From Armatimonadota bacterium (GTDB taxonomy: Bacteria > Armatimonadota > UBA10988): a DNA stretch of 55,605 bases. Both the position numbers and the translations under genes were made by a program. The notes under the pieces are model-generated. The model was not told the origin of the DNA. It made no database searches and was given only the letters and a program-made list of their open reading frames with translations. The stretch covers positions 1 through 55,605 of the forward strand of contig JACRKZ010000119.1 in assembly GCA_016235455.1 (NCBI GenBank). The letters run 5' to 3'. Position 1 is the first letter of the stretch. Every line of letters starts with the position of its first letter. This document shows positions 7,875 through 16,522 of this stretch, piece by piece.

Positions 7875-9046
7875 CAGCGCGCCTCCCGGCCGAGCTCGGC
7901 ATCGGCGGTGAACATGGCCAGCAACAAGGCACTGCCAATGGCGCCTCCGGCCACGTACTCGCGCTGGCCGCGCCGGTTCAGCGGGCAGCCCGTCAGGTTC
8001 ATGGTCCGGTAGAGCGCGCGATAGCCGCTCTCGTCGCCCGCCAGGCGGGCACCGGCCAGGCCGAATCCGGTGGCTGTCAGCCCGAAGCCCAGCACCACCG
8101 GCCCGGAGTCCACATTGCCACCCAGCAGGACGAGGCGTGGGTACTCGCGCATGCCGCCCAGACCCAACGGCCGGCGCAGGCAGCGCCGCCGCAGGGCCGC
8201 GTAGCATTCGCGCGCGAAGCACAGGTCGGCAAACGAGACGAAGTACAGACCCAACGCCGTGCCCGAGGCCCGCGCCTCGTCCACGGGCGTGCCGTTTCGA
8301 GCGTTGACCTGCTGGTAGAACAGACCGCTGCGCGGGTCGATGTAGCGCGCGCGGCAGGTGGTCACCCAGGCGCGGATCAGCGTGCCGTGGTCGGCGCCGG
8401 TGACGCGGTCGTACAGGCCCAGTCCGCCGATGGCAGCGGCGTTGTCGACCGGGAACGACTGGCCCGGGTAGGTCTCGATGAGCCCCGTCGGCGCCGCTGC
8501 CAGCCGCCTGGCCAGCGCGGCGATGAGGCGGTCGTGCAGGGCATTGAACTCGTTGTCGGGCTCCAGTAAGCGGTACATGCCCAACGCCAGGCTGAGGTAG
8601 CCCAGGTAGCCCACCTGACCCGTGTCACCGTCGAGCGAGTCCAACGGGTCGACGCCCCAGGCCTGGGCATGAGAGCGCCGCAGGGCAGGCGAGGTAAGCG
8701 CCTCGAGGCAGCGCTTGATCGCGGGCAGCAGCGCGGCGCGCTGGTCGGGCCAACGCCAGGCCACCTGGCCCAGACCGAGCGCCGAGAGCTGGTAGGTGCC
8801 GAACTGCCACTCGCTCTCGTAGAGCGGGCTGGGCGTGTTGAAGACGCGCTCGGTCGGCCCCGACAGCGCCTCGGCGGCAACGTGGCGGGCCAAGGGCAGC
8901 CAGGCGTCGGGTTCGCCGCGATAGCAGGCGCGCGAACCGCGGTCGCACCAGACCGGCCAGAACAGCGCCGAGCAGAGCAACATAGCCGACCAGCGCGCCA
9001 GCCAGCGGCGTGTCACACCCGTTCGCGCTTGCGTCGCATCAGCCAT
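7874..9046 (-). CDS. membrane-anchored alpha/alpha-barrel-like protein, possibly linalool dehydratase/isomerase-like
   Basis: ATG 9046 gives 390 residues beginning with an Arg-flanked hydrophobic segment near residues 12-32 (ARWSAMLLCSALFWPVW), a signal or anchor. The remainder is helical, with repeated short motifs such as DTGQVGYLGYLSLALGMYR, FPVDNAAAIGGLGLYDR and EARASGTALGLYF. These resemble the alpha/alpha-barrel of the linalool dehydratase/isomerase family and of some glycoside hydrolases. I cannot assign catalytic residues or a substrate. It lies 49 bases after the rhodanese gene and is coupled to the small membrane protein downstream, within the glycan operon. Confidence 0.6.
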   Translation of the reverse strand: MADATQARTGVTRRWLARWSAMLLCSALFWPVWCDRGSRACYRGEPDAWLPLARHVAAEALSGPTERVFNTPSPLYESEWQFGTYQLSALGLGQVAWRWPDQRAALLPAIKRCLEALTSPALRRSHAQAWGVDPLDSLDGDTGQVGYLGYLSLALGMYRLLEPDNEFNALHDRLIAALARRLAAAPTGLIETYPGQSFPVDNAAAIGGLGLYDRVTGADHGTLIRAWVTTCRARYIDPRSGLFYQQVNARNGTPVDEARASGTALGLYFVSFADLCFARECYAALRRRCLRRPLGLGGMREYPRLVLLGGNVDSGPVVLGFGLTATGFGLAGARLAGDESGYRALYRTMNLTGCPLNRRGQREYVAGGAIGSALLLAMFTADAELGREAR

Positions 9047-9095
9047 GCGGGTCGCCTGTGACCCTGGCAGTTCGCCTGCGCGGAGCGAGTTCCTG

Positions 9096-9953
9096 TTACT
9101 GGATGGGCGCGGTGGCCACGGGCAGCCCGGCGGCTGTCCAGTCGCCCATGCTGCCGTCATAGAGCCGGGCCTCGAAACCCAGATACCGCGCGATGAAGTA
9201 GCCCAGGGAGGCCTGCATGCCGCTGTTGCAGTAGTGGTAGAGCACGTCGCCCGCCTGCACACCGGCGGCGGCGTAGAGCTTGGCGAGCTCGGCCGGCGGC
9301 AGCAGCGTCGGTTGCTCGGGCGAACGCAGCGCACGCCCCCAGTAGAAGCTCAAGGCACCCGGCACATGGCCGGCGGCGAACTGCGTGCCCGGCCGCGCGT
9401 CGACCAGCCGCACACCCGCCGGCGCGCAGGCCGACAGGTCAGCCATCGCCTGGCGCGAGACCAGCAACTCGGGCCGCGGTCGCGCGGCGAAGGTGCCCGG
9501 CTCCACGCGCGGCACCTCGGCAGTCAGCGCGCGGCCGTCGGCCCGCCAGGTGCTCACGCCACCGTCGAGCAGGGCCGAGCGGTCACCGGCACCCAGGTAG
9601 TCGAGGGCCACAAAGGCGCGCGCCGCGGCGATGCCCGCGTCCTCGCCATACAGCACGATGCGGCCGGCGGTACCCACCCCGATGTCGCGCAGCGCCTTGA
9701 CCATGTCGGCCGCGGGCGGGAACTCGTTGTGCAGACCATCGCGCGGCGCCGCGACGGCGGCCAAGGGCAGGAACCGCGCGCCGGGCAGGTGGCCGCGCTG
9801 GTAGAACGCGGGGTCGGCGGCGACGTGGATGACGACCACCCCAGGATCCTTGCTCAGCTCGGCCAACTGGGCGCCGCTGACCAGCAGGTCGGGCCGCGGC
9901 GCGCCGAGCGCCACCGTCGTGGCCAGCGCGGCCAGCATCATTGCCATGCGCAT
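9096..9953 (-). CDS. tandem-domain rhodanese (thiosulfate/3-mercaptopyruvate sulfurtransferase type), secreted
   Basis: This 285-residue protein has a signal-like N-terminus, MRMAMMLAALATTVALG, and two rhodanese domains at about 20-145 and 160-280. The second carries the active loop YCNSGMQAS, with catalytic Cys242 that would form the persulfide. The equivalent loop of the first domain (YGEDAGIAA) lacks Cys, as is normal for the non-catalytic half. The family moves sulfane sulfur from thiosulfate or mercaptopyruvate to cyanide or thiols. ATG 9953 follows GGGAG. Its place in a carbohydrate operon beside an export-signalled barrel protein is unusual. Confidence 0.9.
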   Translation of the reverse strand: MRMAMMLAALATTVALGAPRPDLLVSGAQLAELSKDPGVVVIHVAADPAFYQRGHLPGARFLPLAAVAAPRDGLHNEFPPAADMVKALRDIGVGTAGRIVLYGEDAGIAAARAFVALDYLGAGDRSALLDGGVSTWRADGRALTAEVPRVEPGTFAARPRPELLVSRQAMADLSACAPAGVRLVDARPGTQFAAGHVPGALSFYWGRALRSPEQPTLLPPAELAKLYAAAGVQAGDVLYHYCNSGMQASLGYFIARYLGFEARLYDGSMGDWTAAGLPVATAPIQ

Positions 9954-9978
9954 GGACTGTCTCCCGCCTCGCAGTGTA

Positions 9979-10965
9979 TCAGTCGAGCCGCGTGTGCCGC
10001 TCCAGCTGCCCGAGGTAGGTGCGGTACTGCGCCAGTGACACGCCCGGCGGCGTCTGGTGATCCACGCTGGGGATGAACCCACCCCGGCGCATGAGCGGCG
10101 CCAGACGTTCGAACTCGGCTTCCATGGCGGTCTCGCCGTGGGGCATGACCATCTTGTTGTAGTGGCCGACCATGGCCAGATCCGGGAACTGCTCACGCAG
10201 CGCCAACCCGTCGACGCCGGCCTGGCGTTCGAGCGGCAGCACGCCGTCGATGCCTTCACGCCGCAGCCAGGGCACCATGCGCGTCACGTCGCCGTCGGTG
10301 TCGACGATGACCTTGGCGCCGAGTTCGGCCAGGCGCGGCACGATCTGGCGGTAATAGGGCGCGATGAACTCGTCGAAGTGCCGCTCGGAGATCATCGGGC
10401 CGTTGTTGTATGACATATCCTCGGCGAGGGTGACGAAGGTCGGTCGGCAGGTGCGGCCGACGGCCTCGATCAGCCGCAGGTTGAAGTCAGCCAGGTCCTG
10501 GTTCATGCGGTGCAGCAGTTCGGGCTGGTCGTAGAAGGCCAGGCTGACCTGGCTGAAGCCCATCAGTGTGCGCGGGAACCAGAAGAAGCCCTCCAGGGTG
10601 ATCCAGACCACGGCCTCGCCGTCCGCCTGCCGGGCCGCCCAGGGCGCCATGGCCTCGATGGCCCGGCGGTGGTCGGGGAAGAGGTGCGGCCGGACCCGCA
10701 TGTAGTCGTCCATGTCGGCCACGCCACCCTCGATATGGTGCTGAGTGGCCTCGATGGTGGCATCGGTGGTGGAGAACCAGAACTGCTGGTAGGGGTCGAG
10801 GCCGAAGTACTCGGCGATCTCGAAGACACCCGTCAGCTTGGCTGGCAGGCCCTCATCGTGCCAGCGGTTGAGGGTCAGGTCCCACCACATGGCCCATTCC
10901 CAGCGAGGCAGGCGGTCCACCGGCTGAAAGTCCATCACGGCTCGGAAACGCTCGACGTGGTTCAT
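9979..10965 (-). CDS. uroporphyrinogen decarboxylase-family protein (not HemE), possible corrinoid methyltransferase-like
   Basis: The protein has about 328 residues and a UroD-type TIM barrel. It begins MNHVERFRAVMDFQPVDRLP, the standard opening of the non-heme UroD-like clade common in glycan-degrading bacteria. That clade is related to methylcobamide:CoM methyltransferases; the heme enzyme's N-terminal signature is absent. I chose ATG 10965 because it makes an ATGA overlap with the upstream stop and matches the family start. An in-frame ATG at 10974 would add three residues. Its role in sugar operons is unknown. It is followed after 25 bases by the rhodanese gene. Confidence 0.85.
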   Translation of the reverse strand: MNHVERFRAVMDFQPVDRLPRWEWAMWWDLTLNRWHDEGLPAKLTGVFEIAEYFGLDPYQQFWFSTTDATIEATQHHIEGGVADMDDYMRVRPHLFPDHRRAIEAMAPWAARQADGEAVVWITLEGFFWFPRTLMGFSQVSLAFYDQPELLHRMNQDLADFNLRLIEAVGRTCRPTFVTLAEDMSYNNGPMISERHFDEFIAPYYRQIVPRLAELGAKVIVDTDGDVTRMVPWLRREGIDGVLPLERQAGVDGLALREQFPDLAMVGHYNKMVMPHGETAMEAEFERLAPLMRRGGFIPSVDHQTPPGVSLAQYRTYLGQLERHTRLD

Positions 10966-13900
10966 CTGCTCCATGGCTCGGCTCCACCGGTCAGCTTGAG
11001 GTAGCGCAATTCGGGCGTGGCGGAGCCATTCCTGGCCGCCGACAGCCGGAACCGCACGCGCGCGAAGCGCCAGGCGCGCGCGGCGACGGCCGAGGTCGAC
11101 CGTCCGTCCGCTGGCGAGAAGGCAACTCTCTGCCCCACGCTCCCAAACCCGTCATCGGAGAACTCGACTTCGGCCTCGAGGCGACCGCCGCGCAGCGCTG
11201 CCTCGACCACCGCCGACCGCACCGCCACGGGCTGACCCCAGTCGCAGACGCTGCTCAGGTAGCTGCCCGTGGTGGCCATGATCATCGGCGGCTCCGCAGC
11301 CGACCGCGCCCGCGGGTAGGCGAAGTCGGCCGGCGCCAAGGCACCAGCGTCGACGCGCGCGTCCGCCAAGGCGCCAACGAAGCGGAATCCTTGGCCCAGC
11401 CCGCCCAGGCATAGCGGCGCCGGGCTGCTGCTCAGGCCGATGGGCGTAATGTCCACGGGGTTGACTGCGGTCGGTTGAGTCTGCGCTGTGTCCAGTCGTC
11501 CATCGACGTAGAGACTGAGGCGCTGCGTTCCGCGATCGACGACGGCGGCGGCATGGTGCCAGGCGCCATCGGCCACCACGGCGCTGCCCAGGGCCTCGCG
11601 GTGGGCCAGGCCGTCCTGCATCACCCAGGCGGCCAGCCTGCCGTCCTTGACGTAGAGGCAGTAGGCCTCGGGACGCGCCAGCATCACGCGGATGTCGCGC
11701 GCCTCGGTGCGGAACCAGGTCTGCAGCGTGAAGCTCTGGCCGGGCGAGAAGCTGTACCAGCCCGGGTCGGACGCGACCAGGTGCGACTGGCCGGCGAACA
11801 CCGCGGCGGACCGATCCGCGGTCGGCCCTGCCTGGCCGAAGGCAACGGGTCCCTCGGCGCGCAGCGCGTGGGCAGCGTCCAGGCGCCAGGCACTGACCAG
11901 GCCGCGCTCAGGCCGCTGGCGGCGCAGCGCGACATGCCGGCCGCCGTCCAGCTCGATGGTGGGATCGGCCGTCGGCGGCACGGCGCCGTTGGCCCAGTGG
12001 CGCGAAACGGTCATCTGCCACTCGGCCGGCGCCGCCGGGCGCACCTCCCAGGTCAGCGCCGCGGGCGGCGTGAAGGCTCGGTCGAGCGGCGTGATGGTCA
12101 CCTGCCCGTCCCGAATAGCCACGCGCTGGCGCACGCCCTTCCACAGGACTTCGGCCGTGGCGCCGGTCCAGCCGCGCGGCAGGCGCGGTCGGACGATCAG
12201 GCGGTCCCAGGTCGGCTCGATGCCCAGGAACCCGCGCACCAACGCCGCGGGCAGCACCACCATGTCGGACAGGTAGGGCTCGTCGGCGCCCGCGGCCACC
12301 TCGCCCTTGACCGTGACCCAGTTGTTGCCCGCACCGCTGTGGCGGCCCAGGCCCTGGCTCAGCCGACGCATACGCGCCCAGGCGCCGTCGACATCGCCGG
12401 CCTCCAATCGAGCCATGACCTCGTAGTAGGTGATGCCCAGGAACGAGCCACAGTTCATGTAAATCGGGAAGGAGCGCTGCCAGGGCAGCGTGTTGATGTG
12501 GTCAGGCACTGGCCAGTAGGCCGAGAGCGAAGCCATGCCCGTGTAGCCATAGTCGCGCTCCAGTTCGCCGATGCGCCGGTCCAGCGTGGCCAGCAGCCGA
12601 CGTGACTGGTCACCGGTCAGCAGTCCAAAGGCCACCGCGGGGAACTGGCAGACGTCGGCGGCATAGGTCACCTGCTGGCCGTCGTGTGCGATCCAGTCGG
12701 TCAGCCGCGGCCCGCCAGGCGCGCGCTCGTTCCACAGCACGGCCGCGTAGGCCGCCTTCACCTGGTCGGCGAGTCGGGTGTGGCGCTCGGCCATGGCCCG
12801 GTTGCCGGCGGCCGCCGCCATCTCCGCGAGACAGCGGCAGGCACGGTAGAACAGCGCGTTGTGGTAGGCGGTGATGCCACTGGCCGGCATCGCGTCGTAG
12901 TACCAGTGGCCGACGGCACCCAGGTCGACCAGGCCCTGCCCATTGCGGCGCGCCGCGAACCAGCCCACGCCACGCTCCAGGTCTGGCAGGAGCTGGCGGA
13001 TGAAGGCCAGGTCGCCACTGTGCATGAGGTACTCGCGCGCGCCAATCGCGTTGTTGAGTCGCGCATCGGCGAAACTGCCACCCCAGTCGTAGCCGAAGTT
13101 GCCGACGCCGGCGGCGTTGACTGTGCCCACGATGGCCGCCAGGTGGCCACGGAAGGCCGTAGCGACGTCGTACGGCTTGCTGGCCAGGCCACCGGTCGCG
13201 GGCACACCCGCCGCGAGAGCCAGGCCCTGCATCCAGGTGGAGCCGTCGTAGTACCAGCCGTCGGTCTCGTTGCCGAAGTCAAAGTGCTTCTGATCGTTGA
13301 CCAGACCGCCGTTGAGCAGCGAGCCGTAGAAGCTGGCCATGGTGCGCTCGACCGGCTTGTCGGGCAGGCTGACGGCCAGTTGGTAGCCGGTGGCGTACTT
13401 GTCGCTCGGGGCCAGCCGCAGCGTGATGCGCTCGGTCTGGCCGGCGCGGAAGGAGCGCGGCCACTGAGCCGATGAGACGGCGCCCAGCTCCGCGCGCCAG
13501 CCGAAGAAGCCACGCCGGTAGAGGTGACCACCGTGCGCGGCGAGGCGCAGATCGACCTGCGCGTGCCACCCGGTCCAGAGCTTGGCGACCGCCCATGTGT
13601 CGGGATCGGCAACCACCACGGCGTTGTCCAGCGAGAGCTTGTAGTCAGCTGGCCAGGCGCGGTAGAGCGGCTCGAACGAAGCGCTGAGCTGGTCGGGCCG
13701 CACCCACAGCGTGTGGGTGACGGCGTTGGGCAGCAACTGCTCCTCGGTCTGGCGGCGAAACGAAGAGAACAGGCCCGGCGTACCGGCCAGCCTGACCTCG
13801 GAATCCACCAGCCACCGCCGTTCGATGGTCCACGATAGCGCGCTGCCCTCGCTGCGCAGCACCCACCGCTCCACCGCCACGGGCGGCTCGCCGCGGCCAG

Positions 13901-14228
13901 CGGCGAGCGTCACGCCGTCGAGCACCAGCCGATCGGCCTCGCGCCGGGCCGCGCCAGGCGGATTGGCGCGACTCTCGTAGCGTCGGCCGTCAGCATCGAC
14001 GACGTAGGTGTAGCCTTCCTCACCCCATGCCGCCACCCCGCGCGGCCACGGACTGCCGGCCGGCGCCAGCAGGGACTGCGGCTCGAGCGCGCCGCTCGGC
14101 TGCCGCAGCACAAGCGACGCCAACGCCGGCCGCAGCGGATCGACCTCGGCCCGGCCGAAAGCGCCGTCCAGCACCAGCGGCGCCGAGGTCACAAGCAGCA
14201 TGCTCAGGGTCAGCAGCGGCACGGTCAT
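10962..14228 (-). CDS. large secreted six-hairpin glycosidase-like protein with LamG domain
   Basis: The protein has 1088 residues, starting MTVPLLTLSMLLVTSAPLV, a signal peptide. After an N-terminal beta-sandwich (about 20-330), residues 360-720 form an (alpha/alpha)6-type region with segments such as DGWYYDGSTWMQGLALAAG, YHNALFYRACRCLAEMA and PIYMNCGSFLGITYYEVMAR. These resemble the GH78/GH95/GH15-like superfamily. Residues about 800-960 form a LamG/concanavalin-like domain (QSFTLQTWFRTEA, GAWHHAAAVVDRGTQRLSLYVDG), and a final beta-domain ends the protein. It probably cleaves a complex glycan outside the cytoplasm; family and substrate are not assigned. ATG 14228 overlaps the upstream stop (ATGA), and its own stop overlaps the UroD-like start. 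Confidence 0.82.
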   Translation of the reverse strand: MTVPLLTLSMLLVTSAPLVLDGAFGRAEVDPLRPALASLVLRQPSGALEPQSLLAPAGSPWPRGVAAWGEEGYTYVVDADGRRYESRANPPGAARREADRLVLDGVTLAAGRGEPPVAVERWVLRSEGSALSWTIERRWLVDSEVRLAGTPGLFSSFRRQTEEQLLPNAVTHTLWVRPDQLSASFEPLYRAWPADYKLSLDNAVVVADPDTWAVAKLWTGWHAQVDLRLAAHGGHLYRRGFFGWRAELGAVSSAQWPRSFRAGQTERITLRLAPSDKYATGYQLAVSLPDKPVERTMASFYGSLLNGGLVNDQKHFDFGNETDGWYYDGSTWMQGLALAAGVPATGGLASKPYDVATAFRGHLAAIVGTVNAAGVGNFGYDWGGSFADARLNNAIGAREYLMHSGDLAFIRQLLPDLERGVGWFAARRNGQGLVDLGAVGHWYYDAMPASGITAYHNALFYRACRCLAEMAAAAGNRAMAERHTRLADQVKAAYAAVLWNERAPGGPRLTDWIAHDGQQVTYAADVCQFPAVAFGLLTGDQSRRLLATLDRRIGELERDYGYTGMASLSAYWPVPDHINTLPWQRSFPIYMNCGSFLGITYYEVMARLEAGDVDGAWARMRRLSQGLGRHSGAGNNWVTVKGEVAAGADEPYLSDMVVLPAALVRGFLGIEPTWDRLIVRPRLPRGWTGATAEVLWKGVRQRVAIRDGQVTITPLDRAFTPPAALTWEVRPAAPAEWQMTVSRHWANGAVPPTADPTIELDGGRHVALRRQRPERGLVSAWRLDAAHALRAEGPVAFGQAGPTADRSAAVFAGQSHLVASDPGWYSFSPGQSFTLQTWFRTEARDIRVMLARPEAYCLYVKDGRLAAWVMQDGLAHREALGSAVVADGAWHHAAAVVDRGTQRLSLYVDGRLDTAQTQPTAVNPVDITPIGLSSSPAPLCLGGLGQGFRFVGALADARVDAGALAPADFAYPRARSAAEPPMIMATTGSYLSSVCDWGQPVAVRSAVVEAALRGGRLEAEVEFSDDGFGSVGQRVAFSPADGRSTSAVAARAWRFARVRFRLSAARNGSATPELRYLKLTGGAEPWSR

Positions 14229-15013
14229 TGCCCTTTCGGTCCGGCGCTGTTGGCCAGAACGAAGTCCACCAGCTCCTGGCACTGGAAGAAGCCCTCCCAC
14301 AGATTGTGGCCCTGGCCCGGCGGCACGATGAGCTGCATCTTCCCGCCCAGAGCCTCGTAGCGCTTGGCCACCTCGCCCGAGTTGTCGGCCAGAGGCACCA
14401 CGGTGTCGACGTCGCCGTGGATGTGGAGGATGGGCACGCCGGCCTTGGCCAGCGGCGCCAGGCGGTCGATGGGGTTGTGTTGCGCCAACTGTGCCTCGAG
14501 CTCGGCGGCGGTCAGGCCATAGGCGCCGCACGCCTTGTCCAGTCCGGGGTAGCTGCGCAGATTGCAGACCGGGTAGATGCCCGCGATACAGGCTACGGCG
14601 TCGGCGTGTTCGGCGGCCCAGTTGTACAGCATCAGCCCGCCACGACTGCGCGCCAGCAGACAGGCTTTGAGCGCGAAGCCGCGCTGACCGGTCAGTTCGT
14701 CGTAGAGCTTCTGACAGACGGCGCGGCCCGCCGGGCTGCCGTGCGATTCGCCCACGTCGATGCCGGCAATGGCGATACCGCGCGCCAGCCAGCGGCCGAA
14801 CATCCAGTTCTCGCGTGGCTCGGGCAGGCCGGGGAGCGTGGGCGCATACCACACCCACGGCGTCGGCTTGGGCGCCTTCTCGGGCAGCATCACAAATGCG
14901 CGATGGCCGTCGACCTCGAAGGTCTGCCGAACCGGCTCGGGCGGCTCCTCGGCACGAGCGGCCTGGCCGGCACCCAGCGCGGCACACAACAACAACAGGT
15001 CGAGACGGATCAT
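14225..15013 (-). CDS. secreted alpha/beta hydrolase (esterase/dienelactone hydrolase-like)
   Basis: This 262-residue protein is the first gene of the minus-strand operon. The signal peptide MIRLDLLLLCAALGAGQAARA probably ends at residue 21. The nucleophile elbow reads ARSRGG, putting Ser123 in a position where the usual first Gly is Ala. Asp203 in HGDVDTVVP and His236 in GQGHN complete a triad. It most resembles prolyl-oligopeptidase-like or dienelactone hydrolase-like esterases found with polysaccharide enzymes. GGGAGG precedes ATG 15013. The stop overlaps the downstream start by four bases. Confidence 0.86.
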   Translation of the reverse strand: MIRLDLLLLCAALGAGQAARAEEPPEPVRQTFEVDGHRAFVMLPEKAPKPTPWVWYAPTLPGLPEPRENWMFGRWLARGIAIAGIDVGESHGSPAGRAVCQKLYDELTGQRGFALKACLLARSRGGLMLYNWAAEHADAVACIAGIYPVCNLRSYPGLDKACGAYGLTAAELEAQLAQHNPIDRLAPLAKAGVPILHIHGDVDTVVPLADNSGEVAKRYEALGGKMQLIVPPGQGHNLWEGFFQCQELVDFVLANSAGPKGQ

Positions 15014-15132
15014 GGCGGCCTCCCAGCGTCGTCGAGCTGTGTGCGCATTCTGGCCGCCGGCCTGTCGACCTTCCGGCAGGATTCACCTGGCCGCCGCACA
15101 AAAGGGCACACGACGGTGCGGAGGCCGTGACT

Positions 15133-16509
15133 ATGAGCAGCGATCGCCGTGACTTCCTGCGCCGTGCTGGCGTCGGCGCGCTGGCCGCCACATTGGCCCG
15201 CGGCGCAGCGGCAGCCCCCCGACCCAACGTGCTGTTCGTCCTGGCCGACGATATGCGTCCCGACTGCATCGGCGCCATGGGCAACGCGCACATCCGCACG
15301 CCGCACCTGGACGAACTGGTCGGCCGCGGCATGGCCTTCACTCGCGCCTACGTGCAGGGCGCCAACAGCGGCGCCGTCTGCACGCCCAGTCGCACCATGA
15401 TCCTAAGCGGGCGCAGCGTCTATCACCACACCAACGGCGGGTTCGCCAAAGGCAACACCGGCCCCGAGGCGCTGTGGGCCACCACCATGGCCGCCGCCGG
15501 CTACGAGACCTTCCATCTGGGCAAGCGCGGCAACTCCTATCTGCCAGGCATGAAAGCGTTCGAGACCTGCCTGTTCACCGAGCAGATCGGCGCCGACCAG
15601 CACGAGGTGGCCAGCGAGAGGTGCGCCGACCGCGTGATCGCCTTCCTGCGCGAACGCCGCTCCGACCGCCCGTTCTTCACCTACCTGGCGCCGCCGGTGC
15701 CACACGATCCGCGCGTGGCGCCCAAGGCGTTCATGGACCTCTACGACCCCGACCAGATCCCCCTGCCGGCGCGCTACCTGCCGGTCCACCCGTTCGACAA
15801 CGGCGAGATGACCGTGCGCGACGAGAAGCTCGCGCCCTGGCCGCGCAGCGAGGCGGTCATCCGCCGCCACCTGGCCGACGACTACGCCTGCATCACCTGC
15901 CTCGACCACCACCTCGGCCGCATCGTGGCGGAGCTGCGCACTCAGAAGCAGCTCGACAACACGCTCATCGTCTTCGCCGGCGACAACGGCCTGTCGCTGG
16001 GCGACCATGGGCTGATGGGCAAGCAGAACCTCTATGAGTTCGGCGGGATGCACGTGCCGCTGGTCTTCGCCGGGCCGGGCGTACCCCAGGGCCGCAGCGA
16101 TGCCTTCGCCTACCTGTTCGACGTCTACCCCACGGTCTGCGACCTGACGGGCGTGCCCATCCCGCGCGAAGTGGAGAGCACCAGCCTCAGACCTGTGCTC
16201 ACCGGCACGCGACAGGCCGTGCACGACGTCATGTTCACCGGCTACCGCGCCTGCCAACGCGCGGTGCGCGACGACCGATGGAAGATCATCCGCTACCCGC
16301 TCGTCGACCGCACCCAGCTCTTCGACCTGGCCACCGACCCTTGTGAACTACACGACCTGGCCGACCGGCCCGAGCACGCGGCCAAGCTGGTCGAGATGAT
16401 GACTCTGCTGGCCGCCCAACAGAAGCGCTATGACGACCCGGTGCCGCTGACCGTGGCCCACCCGCAGCCCGCGGCGTGGACGCCACCAGCCAAGGGCGGC
16501 GCCGGCTGA
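15133..16509 (+). CDS. sulfatase (formylglycine-dependent, S1 type) with Tat leader
   Basis: This 458-residue sulfatase begins with a strong twin-arginine leader, RRDFLRRAGVGALAAT. The metal site DD is at 39-40, the activation motif CTPSR is at 83-87 with Cys83 as predicted formylglycine, and the second metal motif AGDNG follows in the mid-region. GGAGG lies 8 bases before ATG 15133, which decides the start. Thirteen bases separate it from the GH32-like gene, so the pair forms an operon; this suggests desulfation of a substrate that the GH32-like enzyme also handles. The gene is divergent from the long minus-strand operon across a 119-base gap. Confidence 0.94.
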   Translation: MSSDRRDFLRRAGVGALAATLARGAAAAPRPNVLFVLADDMRPDCIGAMGNAHIRTPHLDELVGRGMAFTRAYVQGANSGAVCTPSRTMILSGRSVYHHTNGGFAKGNTGPEALWATTMAAAGYETFHLGKRGNSYLPGMKAFETCLFTEQIGADQHEVASERCADRVIAFLRERRSDRPFFTYLAPPVPHDPRVAPKAFMDLYDPDQIPLPARYLPVHPFDNGEMTVRDEKLAPWPRSEAVIRRHLADDYACITCLDHHLGRIVAELRTQKQLDNTLIVFAGDNGLSLGDHGLMGKQNLYEFGGMHVPLVFAGPGVPQGRSDAFAYLFDVYPTVCDLTGVPIPREVESTSLRPVLTGTRQAVHDVMFTGYRACQRAVRDDRWKIIRYPLVDRTQLFDLATDPCELHDLADRPEHAAKLVEMMTLLAAQQKRYDDPVPLTVAHPQPAAWTPPAKGGAG

Positions 16510-16522
16510 GAGGGACGCAACC

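Noticed and set aside
5578..7911. 777-codon plus-strand frame opposite the exported fucosidase
   Set aside because: It is compositionally biased, has no motif, and spans several real minus-strand gene boundaries.
9979..10965. hemE (heme biosynthesis uroporphyrinogen decarboxylase)
   Set aside because: It lacks the heme enzyme's N-terminal Arg-rich signature, matches the broader UroD-like clade, and has no heme genes around it.
14229..15341. Upstream extension of the 1088-residue glycosidase-like frame to 1459 residues
   Set aside because: The extension is out of frame with, and lies across, the real secreted hydrolase gene. A signal peptide and ATGA overlap fix the start at 14228.
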